From contig NZ_WJFC01000330.1 in assembly GCF_009725235.1 (NCBI RefSeq), positions 1-9,773 of the forward strand: a stretch of 9,773 nucleotides of DNA, given 5' to 3'. Positions within the stretch are counted from its first letter, which is position 1. Each line of letters opens with the position of its first letter. Positions 6,190 through 9,773 of the stretch are shown here, piece after piece. The stretch comes from Scytonema sp. UIC 10036 (GTDB taxonomy: Bacteria; Cyanobacteriota; Cyanobacteriia; Cyanobacteriales; Nostocaceae). The position numbers and the translations under genes are program-made. The notes under the pieces were generated by a model. It searched no databases. It saw only the letters and a program-made list of their open reading frames with translations, and was not told the origin of the DNA.

Positions 6190-7404
6190 GTGATAATAAT
6201 TTTGGAAATACAAACTTTGACAGCAATTTGTAAATTAGAGGTTGACGCGGTTAGTGCCACTGACATTGACAACTTAATGTTAATGTTTGCGGCCACCTGT
6301 AATTACGTAAATGCAAGTGTTAACCCAAAATACAAAAGTGCGACGCGGATACAGAAACTTATTTACAAGGACGCTAAAGAAAAATCAGGAATGCAAGCAA
6401 ATCATGTCATCCAAGCTTGTATTCGTGTTGCGGGAAATCGTAAAGTTAACCGAGTAAAGGAATACAAGCCTGGAAGCGTACCGTTTGATGTTAGAACAAT
6501 GTCCTTTAACTGGCATGACAATACTGTCAGTCTTACCTTGCTGGGTAAACGGGTAAAAGGTATTCCTCTCGCGATTAACAAATATACAAATTATTTGTTG
6601 TCTGATAGGGAGAATAAGGAGATTACTAGTGCTGTTTTGGTAAGAACTGGTAAGACATATTGTTTGCATATTCAGGTTGAGCATTCTGTATTGCAGCCTG
6701 CTAAATCTGACCAATATTTAGGCGTTGACTTGGGAAGGCGAGATATTGCTTATACCAGCGATGATGAATCTTGGTCGGGTAAGCAAATCGAAACTGTTCG
6801 AGCTAGGTATTCCAAGATTCGAGCAGAGTTGCAGCAGAAAGCCAGTAAAGGCACGCGGAGTTCTAGACGTAGATGCAGACAACTCCAGAAACGGTTAGCT
6901 GGCAAAGAAAGAAGATACCAAAAGTGGTTAAATCATAATATTTCCAACGCTATATTGCTAAACGCTAAGCGCACTAATCGCCATGTTGTGCTTGAAGATT
7001 TGGAAGGAATCAGAGAGCGATTAAATGAAAAACCTAACAAGCGAGAACAGCGTTTTTTAAGCAACTCTTGGTCTTTTTACCAGTTGAAACAATTCGTCTG
7101 CTACAAAGCGAAGATATATGGCGTTTCGGTAATTTTGGTTGACCCTAGATATACGTCACAAACTTGTCACAATTGTTTGCACATCCATCCTGAAAAGGGG
7201 AAGTCTTACCGCAGTGGTAAAAACTTTCATTGCCAACACTGTGACTGGAAAGGTGATGCTGATGCGAATGGGGCGCGAGTCATCGCACTCCTAGGGGAGA
7301 ATGTAAACCGCCCCTGTGGCTCGGAATTTATCAGCTGCCAGATACCCGTAGTTGGTGGTTCCAGGGCTTCTAAAAGCCTACACTTACCCGCAAGGGAAGT
7401 GTAG
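6190..7404 (+). CDS. tnpB: TnpB family RNA-guided endonuclease (IS605 OrfB)
   Basis: TnpB proteins are RNA-guided DNA nucleases of IS200/IS605 elements and the ancestors of Cas12; they cut DNA matching a guide next to a short motif and help the element persist. The protein has 404 residues. The N-terminal half forms the recognition/wedge part (about 1-170). RuvC-I GVDLGRRDIAY carries Asp180, and a very basic helical stretch follows at about 205-245. RuvC-II VVLEDLEGI carries Glu269. A zinc finger has Cys326, Cys329, Cys348 and Cys351, and RuvC-III DADANGA carries Asp358. All three catalytic acids and four zinc ligands are present, so it should be active. The start is a GTG overlapping an ATG in another frame (6188), with a weak AGG just upstream; a TTG at 6202 is an alternative. 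The 3' end merges with the candidate guide-RNA scaffold. Confidence 0.92.
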   Translation: MIIILEIQTLTAICKLEVDAVSATDIDNLMLMFAATCNYVNASVNPKYKSATRIQKLIYKDAKEKSGMQANHVIQACIRVAGNRKVNRVKEYKPGSVPFDVRTMSFNWHDNTVSLTLLGKRVKGIPLAINKYTNYLLSDRENKEITSAVLVRTGKTYCLHIQVEHSVLQPAKSDQYLGVDLGRRDIAYTSDDESWSGKQIETVRARYSKIRAELQQKASKGTRSSRRRCRQLQKRLAGKERRYQKWLNHNISNAILLNAKRTNRHVVLEDLEGIRERLNEKPNKREQRFLSNSWSFYQLKQFVCYKAKIYGVSVILVDPRYTSQTCHNCLHIHPEKGKSYRSGKNFHCQHCDWKGDADANGARVIALLGENVNRPCGSEFISCQIPVVGGSRASKSLHLPAREV

Positions 7405-7420
7405 GTAGTTTACGGAGTTT
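7265..7420 (+). ncRNA. Candidate omega-RNA (reRNA) scaffold at the 3' end of tnpB
   Basis: In IS605-type elements the guide RNA of TnpB is made from the 3' part of tnpB plus the right end of the element, and the guide itself is the DNA just outside that end. Here the last 120 bases of tnpB encode a tail (after ANGARVIALL) that is not needed for the nuclease fold, and they end in a strong hairpin (7377-7405). The position, the structure and the coding tail fit such a scaffold. Both limits are estimates; the guide would begin shortly after the hairpin. Confidence 0.5.
7377..7405 (+). other. GNRA-capped hairpin overlapping the tnpB stop codon
   Basis: CCTACACTT (7377-7385) pairs exactly with AAGTGTAGG (7397-7405). 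After one bulged A, CCC (7387-7389) pairs with GGG (7394-7396) under a GCAA tetraloop. The tnpB stop codon TAG (7402-7404) lies in the right arm. The overlapping GGCTT/AAGCC (7365-7369 with 7374-7378) could form an alternative small stem. Confidence 0.75.
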
Positions 7421-7422
7421 CT

Positions 7423-7467
7423 TCCCATGGATAACTTATTGGATTAAACCAAAGACGTGCCATGGGA
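7423..7467 (-). terminator. Possible hfq terminator or element/flank boundary structure
   Basis: TCCCATGG (7423-7430) and CCATGGGA (7460-7467) are exact reverse complements. An inner TTGG (7439-7442) pairs with CCAA (7449-7452). The structure lies five bases beyond the hfq stop codon in the direction of hfq transcription. No clear T-run follows, so its function is inferred. If it belongs to hfq, the TnpB element must end before 7423. Confidence 0.35.
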
Positions 7468-7472
7468 TGTCT

Positions 7473-7694
7473 CTACATCATTGGTTTGATATAAGCGATC
7501 GCTTGCTTCCAAACAGTTATGTGCTGCTTGTTTTCGTCTACACAACACAAACACTGTACGTCTTGCCATATCATTTTCCCAGTAACAAGGTCACCCGTTA
7601 CTAGCTTGATTTGGACAGAAGCACCTTCCTTAATCAGGTTTTGTACTTGTCGAATACTAGGCAGAGAGGTATCAAATTCAGTAATCATAGTCAT
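7473..7694 (-). CDS. hfq: Hfq, RNA chaperone-like Sm protein (cyanobacterial type)
   Basis: The protein has 73 residues and a single Sm fold that assembles as a hexamer. The N-terminal helix is the cyanobacterial form TEFDTSLPSIRQVQNLI. The Sm1 region follows (SVQIKLVTGDLVTGKMIWQD, about 26-45), and the Sm2 part ends KQAIAYIKP, where enteric Hfq has YKHA. This matches cyanobacterial Hfq, which binds RNA poorly and in Synechocystis acts with the pilus ATPase PilB1 in motility and DNA uptake. Two start codons are possible: ATG at 7694, which lies inside the heptamer repeat, and ATG at 7688; neither has a ribosome site. The gene lies head to head with dapF, a neighbourhood I recall as conserved in cyanobacteria. 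A HIP1 octamer (7495-7502) lies near its 3' end. Confidence 0.9.
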   Translation of the reverse strand: MTMITEFDTSLPSIRQVQNLIKEGASVQIKLVTGDLVTGKMIWQDVQCLCCVDENKQHITVWKQAIAYIKPMM

Positions 7695-7739
7695 TAGTCA
7701 TTGGTCATTAGTCATTGGTCATTAGTCATTGGTCATTAG
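7691..7739. repeat. Seven tandem heptamers, TCATTAG/TCATTGG alternating
   Basis: The units TCATTAG, TCATTGG, TCATTAG, TCATTGG, TCATTAG, TCATTGG and TCATTAG follow without interruption, so the true period is 14 bases. The array begins inside the hfq start codon region and makes up the whole hfq leader. Similar words in the opposite orientation appear at 7756-7803 (for example ATGACTAATGAC at 7792-7803), so the two halves could fold on each other. This is an STRR-type repeat typical of heterocystous cyanobacteria. Confidence 0.85.
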
Positions 7740-7813
7740 TTATTCATCTTTTATAAATGACAAAGGACGAAGGACGAATGACAATGGACAGATGACTAAT
7801 GACAAAACACAAA

Positions 7814-7819
7814 TATAAT
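7814..7819 (+). promoter_or_regulatory. Consensus -10 box TATAAT upstream of dapF
   Basis: TATAAT ends 15 bases before the dapF ATG. It would give a very short leader of about ten bases. No convincing -35 hexamer is seen at the right distance, because that position falls in the repeat-derived sequence. Confidence 0.4.
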
Positions 7820-7834
7820 TCACAAAATTGAGAA

Positions 7835-8677
7835 ATGGCAATCGAATTTACTAAGTATCATGGTTTGGGTAATGACTTTATCTTGATTGACAATCGCTTG
7901 TCATCTACACCCGCAATTACACCAGAACAAGCAATTAAGTTATGCGATCGCCACTTTGGTATTGGTGCTGACGGTGTAATTTTTGCACTACCGGGAGAAA
8001 ATGGTAATGACTATACCATGCGGATTTTCAACTCCGATGGTTCAGAACCAGAAATGTGTGGGAACGGTATTCGCTGTTTAGCTGCTTTCTTAGCCGATCT
8101 CGAAGGAACTCAGAGGAAAAGTGACAAATATGCGATTCATACGTTAGCCGGTGTGATGACACCCCAACTGATGTTGGATGGTCAAGTTAAAGTAGATATG
8201 GGGCTTCCGAAATTACTTGCTGGTGAAATTCCTACGACTATCGCTCCCGATGACGAAAAAGTTATCGATCGACCGATAGAAGTGGTAGGAAAAACTTGGG
8301 ATGTGACCTGTGTGAGTATGGGCAACCCTCATTGCATTACTTTTGTAGAAGATGTCGCTGCCATTACTTTGGAAGTTATTGGTCCTCAATTTGAAAACCA
8401 CCCCGTATTTCCCCGACGGACAAATACAGAATTTATTGAAGTCGTTAGTCGTGATTACGTAAAAATGCGCGTCTGGGAACGAGGTGCTGGTATAACTTTA
8501 GCCTGCGGTACTGGTGCTTGTGCATCATTGGTAGCTGGGGTGTTGACAGGAAGATGCGATCGCACGGCGACTGTGGATCTTCCCGGAGGACCCTTGCAAA
8601 TCGAATGGTCAGAAGTAGACCAACGGGTTTACATGACCGGACCAGCAGAGCGAGTTTTTACCGGGAAAATCAGTTAA
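7835..8677 (+). CDS. dapF: Diaminopimelate epimerase
   Basis: DapF is a cytoplasmic, cofactor-free racemase. It converts LL-diaminopimelate to meso-diaminopimelate, the lysine precursor and the crosslinking residue of cyanobacterial peptidoglycan. The protein has 280 residues, the normal length, from the ATG at 7835. The two catalytic cysteines are present: Cys75 in [10 protein letters not shown] and Cys224 in [11 protein letters not shown]. The substrate-binding N-terminus [15 protein letters not shown], the GADG element (44-47) and the [10 protein letters not shown] block (161-170) are also intact. HIP1 sites occur inside the gene near 7945 and 8556. It is transcribed away from hfq and seems to end at the GC-rich hairpin at 8694-8742. 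Confidence 0.97.
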   Translation: MAIEFTKYHGLGNDFILIDNRLSSTPAITPEQAIKLCDRHFGIGADGVIFALPGENGNDYTMRIFNSDGSEPEMCGNGIRCLAAFLADLEGTQRKSDKYAIHTLAGVMTPQLMLDGQVKVDMGLPKLLAGEIPTTIAPDDEKVIDRPIEVVGKTWDVTCVSMGNPHCITFVEDVAAITLEVIGPQFENHPVFPRRTNTEFIEVVSRDYVKMRVWERGAGITLACGTGACASLVAGVLTGRCDRTATVDLPGGPLQIEWSEVDQRVYMTGPAERVFTGKIS

Positions 8678-8693
8678 CTGAGAACTAGGGGGG

Positions 8694-8742
8694 AAGGTAG
8701 GGGCTCCCTTTGGGAATAAAGGGCTGGTGGAGTCCCCTCCTT
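8694..8742 (+). terminator. GC-rich hairpin after dapF, likely terminator
   Basis: AAGG and AGGGG (8694-8703, one bulged T) pair with CCCCTCCTT (8734-8742). Inside, CTCC (8704-8707) can pair with GGAG (8729-8732), or CCCTTT (8706-8711) with AAAGGG (8718-8723). A short T-rich tail (TTATT) overlaps the end. The structure begins 17 bases after the dapF stop codon. Confidence 0.55.
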
Positions 8743-8762
8743 ATTCAGGGGCAATGGGGATT

Positions 8763-8786
8763 GGATTTGTAACTGTAACCAAATCC
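8763..8786. repeat. Small inverted repeat GGATTTG / CAAATCC
   Basis: Exact 7-bp arms (8763-8769 and 8780-8786) surround ten bases. It lies just past the last frame of the phosphotransferase remnant, so it may have been that gene's terminator, or a second one for dapF. No T-run is present on either side. Confidence 0.35.
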
Positions 8787-9262
8787 TTACCCAAAGCTAT
8801 TTATTTGGTAACTGCTGTCAACCCCATGATTGAGCGCTGGCAGAGAAAGATATTGGCTTTGACCTTCGAGCACCCGTTCCGGCAAGCAGGCGACCGACAT
8901 CGTAGAGAGGGTCACCGAGAGACAAAGCATCCCAATCAACAACGCCAATACCATCAGGACTGTAGAGAATCCGATCGCCGTGGAGATTGCCATGAATAGG
9001 CTGGTTTTGTAGGAAAGGCAGCCGATGGGATAAATCTTGAAGAAGAGCAAGCACGCTGTTGAGTTGGGCTTTGAGTTGAGGAAGAGCTCGCTTGACACCT
9101 TTTAAACAGTAACGGAACCGGGCAAGCTCTTCGCTGGACGTCCAAACCGTCTCTGGGCGAAGATCCATACTGTGGAGTTGTGCCAGGACTCGCCCCACAG
9201 CAGCGAAGGGTTCGCTGATGGGGCAATGCATCACTTCTGTGAACTGAGTACCTTTGACCTCA
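8787..9262 (-). pseudogene. Remnant of an APH-type phosphotransferase (kinase C-lobe only)
   Basis: The minus-strand frame shows the C-lobe of an aminoglycoside/choline-kinase-like phosphotransferase. A linker VKGTQFTEVMH and helix AAVGRVLAQLHSM come first, then the Brenner-type motif IHGNLHGDRILY, then the metal-binding VVDWDALSLGDPLYDVGRLLA. The N-lobe with the ATP-binding lysine is absent: upstream sequence turns into a different gene near 9263. In the usual HGD the catalytic Asp position reads Asn (HGN). After VGRLLA the frame continues with an unrelated tail and stops at 8818. In another frame, PERVLEGQSQYLSLPAL (down to about 8787) looks like a C-terminal end, which suggests an internal deletion plus frame change. 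A lifted-over start at 9417 would include unrelated sequence. I treat it as a decayed gene fragment; specificity cannot be assigned. Confidence 0.7.
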
Positions 9263-9339
9263 TTAGGAGTGTGCGGTAAAGTCATAAGCAGAGAACTTAG
9301 AAGCTTTTGTACTTGTTGAATCTCCAATAAAAAAAGACT

Positions 9340-9349
9340 CAAGTTGTGC
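9340..9349. repeat. Target site duplication, left copy
   Basis: CAAGTTGTGC lies immediately outside the left terminal repeat of the MITE-like element and is identical to 9488-9497. Confidence 0.8.
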
Positions 9350-9487
9350 CAATACTGCTCGGTTAAGCTTAAAAATACGAAAATACGTAGGTTGGGTTGA
9401 GGAACGAAACCCAACATTTACAAGCATTTGTTGGGTTTCACACACGGTAAACCCAACCTACAAAAACTCTCAGCCCTTGCAGTATTG
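9350..9487. mobile_element. 138-bp MITE-like element with 9-bp terminal inverted repeats
   Basis: The ends CAATACTGC (9350-9358) and GCAGTATTG (9479-9487) are exact inverted repeats. They are flanked by an exact 10-bp direct repeat, CAAGTTGTGC, at 9340-9349 and 9488-9497. Removing the element and one direct repeat joins the two halves of the lamin-tail-like frame perfectly (SAQL to ESFFIGD), which is independent proof of insertion. It has no coding capacity. Its middle is occupied by a nested hairpin of the common cyanobacterial GTAGGTTGGGTT type. A target duplication of about 10 bp would fit mobilisation by a DDE transposase of an IS4-like or ISAs1-like group; which one cannot be told. Confidence 0.8.
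9387..9461. repeat. Nested inverted repeat, GTAGGTTGGGTT family
   Basis: The outer arms GTAGGTTGGGTT (9387-9398) and AACCCAACCTAC (9450-9461) are exact reverse complements. The inner arms GAAACCCAACA (9406-9416) and TGTTGGGTTTC (9429-9439) are also exact. Because all four arms contain GGGTT or AACCC, the outer and inner strands can also pair with each other. Such GTAGGTTGGGTT/GAAACCCAACA repeats are scattered in many cyanobacterial genomes. Confidence 0.85.
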
Positions 9488-9497
9488 CAAGTTGTGC
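9488..9497. repeat. Target site duplication, right copy
   Basis: CAAGTTGTGC lies immediately outside the right terminal repeat of the MITE-like element and is identical to 9340-9349. Confidence 0.8.
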
Positions 9498-9595
9498 AGA
9501 TGTTAAGTCTTCAACAAGTAAAAGCTCAATGAATTCATACCCGGCAGTGAGAGTTCCACCCCGGTAGAATTCATTAATGATAATCTTTGCCACAA

Positions 9596-9773
9596 TTATT
9601 CTCCTAAAAATTCAAGAAAATGACCAAGTTTATTGGCAGATACAGAAAATAATTTTGGCTTTTTCACACTTATTGGTGTACCTTCTTTGATTGCTTCGTG
9701 CCTACTCGTGCTTATCTTTACGCTAGTAATTCTCCCTGGTACAACCTGTATATTAATACGTATTTCCAGGGAA
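9596..9773 (-). CDS. C-terminus of an unidentified protein, cut by the window edge
   Basis: The minus-strand frame is open from the right edge for 58 codons to a TAA at 9596-9598. It ends in LFSVSANKLGHFLEFLGE and also contains VVPGRITSVKIS. The product is not recognised. The frame is taken as real because its last codons contain the AGGAG ribosome site of the next gene and its stop lies two bases before that gene's GTG, the normal spacing of a tightly packed operon. The length alone would not exclude chance. A 7-bp inverted repeat near the edge (9733-9739 with 9766-9772) falls inside this frame. Confidence 0.5.
   Translation of the reverse strand, partial: SLEIRINIQVVPGRITSVKISTSRHEAIKEGTPISVKKPKLFSVSANKLGHFLEFLGE
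9601..9605 (-). promoter_or_regulatory. Strong ribosome binding site AGGAG for the lamin-tail-like gene
   Basis: AGGAG lies seven bases before the GTG at 9593 and inside the last codons of the upstream reading frame. It decides the start of the interrupted gene. Confidence 0.65.

Larger units (their letters stand above)
5805..7420. mobile_element. IS605/IS1341-like TnpB element, no TnpA
   Basis: The unit consists of a structured left flank, a small RHH-like gene on the minus strand, a divergent tnpB, and a hairpin overlapping the tnpB stop. No TnpA (Y1 transposase) is present, so it would depend on a transposase acting in trans. Exact ends cannot be fixed from sequence alone because IS605-type elements make no target duplication or terminal inverted repeat; the limits given are approximate. 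It sits between two convergent genes, the antiporter and hfq, without breaking either. Confidence 0.65.
9263..9593 (-). pseudogene. Lamin-tail-like gene, interrupted by a MITE-like element and truncated at its 3' end
   Basis: From a GTG at 9593 the frame reads MAKIIINEFYRGGTLTAGYE and then FIELLLVEDLTSAQL, before entering the insertion and stopping at 9438 after 51 residues. Beyond the insertion the same frame resumes as AQLESFFIGDSTSTKASKFS and then AYDFTAHS, with a stop at 9263-9265. The INEF and EFIELL elements resemble the start of lamin-tail-type (LTD) beta-sandwich domains, which occur in cyanobacterial secreted or surface proteins; this family call is tentative. After about AYDFT the sequence passes into the phosphotransferase fragment, so the rest of the gene is gone. 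AGGAG (9601-9605) seven bases before the GTG is a strong ribosome site. The upstream gene ends two bases before the GTG, so the two were probably co-transcribed and translationally coupled. Confidence 0.7.

Noticed and set aside
6385..6714. Minus-strand 109-codon frame inside tnpB
   Set aside because: Antisense shadow of tnpB without family motifs or a ribosome site.
7691..7739. Possible CRISPR array or iteron-type replication origin
   Set aside because: Uninterrupted alternating heptamers match the STRR repeats of filamentous cyanobacteria, and there is no replication initiator gene nearby.
8787..9098. Minus-strand 103-codon frame with a hydrophobic start
   Set aside because: Its first two thirds are an alternative frame of the phosphotransferase C-lobe; only the last part (ERVLEGQSQYLSLP) looks like real coding remnant and is included in the pseudogene.
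8954..9226. Minus-strand 90-codon frame rich in Ser, Arg and Pro
   Set aside because: Third-frame shadow of the phosphotransferase remnant, without recognisable motifs.
9733..9772. TCCCTGG / CCAGGGA inverted repeat as a terminator or element end
   Set aside because: It is only 7 bp with a 26-base loop and lies inside the open frame ending at 9596; chance is sufficient.

Overview
The window looks like chromosomal DNA of a filamentous, probably heterocyst-forming, cyanobacterium. The evidence is: several HIP1 octamers (GCGATCGC, e.g. 718-725, 7495-7502); heptamer tandem repeats of the STRR type common in Nostocales (1082-1139, 2860-2887, 7691-7739); a cyanobacterial-type Hfq beside dapF; and a cyanobacterial ComFB-domain protein. 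No rRNA, tRNA or CRISPR array was seen.

Layout, left to right. 1-458 has no convincing gene apart from one weak small ORF on the minus strand. 459-1079 (+) is a secreted L,D-transpeptidase. It converges, across a perfect 20-bp inverted repeat, on a minus-strand pair: a ComFB-domain protein (1144-1701) and a secreted LytM/M23 peptidoglycan hydrolase (1791-2747). 2748-3481 is a repeat-rich gap. It holds a broken Uma2-family (DUF820) gene (2885-3212, minus) and a degenerate tandem array of GTCCCCAT-like units (3291-3410). 3482-5794 (+) is a large CPA2 (KefB-type) cation:proton antiporter with TrkA-N and two TrkA-C domains.

An IS605/IS1341-like TnpB element lies between the antiporter stop codon and hfq. 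It has a structured left flank (5805-5948), a small ribbon-helix-helix-like gene (5944-6156, minus), a divergent tnpB with all RuvC and zinc-finger residues (6190-7404, +), and a GNRA-capped hairpin overlapping the tnpB stop (7377-7405) that is a candidate reRNA/omega-RNA scaffold end. hfq (7473-7694, minus) and dapF (7835-8677, +) follow head to head, separated by heptamer repeats.

The right end is a graveyard. It holds a C-lobe remnant of an APH-type phosphotransferase (about 8787-9262, minus), joined to the 5' part of a lamin-tail-like gene (9263-9593, minus). That gene is split by a 138-bp MITE-like element with 9-bp terminal inverted repeats and a perfect 10-bp target duplication. Deleting the element and one duplicate restores the reading frame exactly. 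The C-terminus of another minus-strand gene, probably co-transcribed, runs off the right edge.

Functionally, four intact genes touch the envelope or its regulation: the L,D-transpeptidase crosslinks peptidoglycan, the M23 protein cleaves it, DapF makes its meso-diaminopimelate, and ComFB is a reported c-di-nucleotide receptor family. The antiporter handles ions, and cyanobacterial Hfq is linked to pilus function. No single new multi-gene system is evident. The items most worth a second look are the dated MITE insertion, the TnpB element with its RHH-like partner, and the structured left flank.
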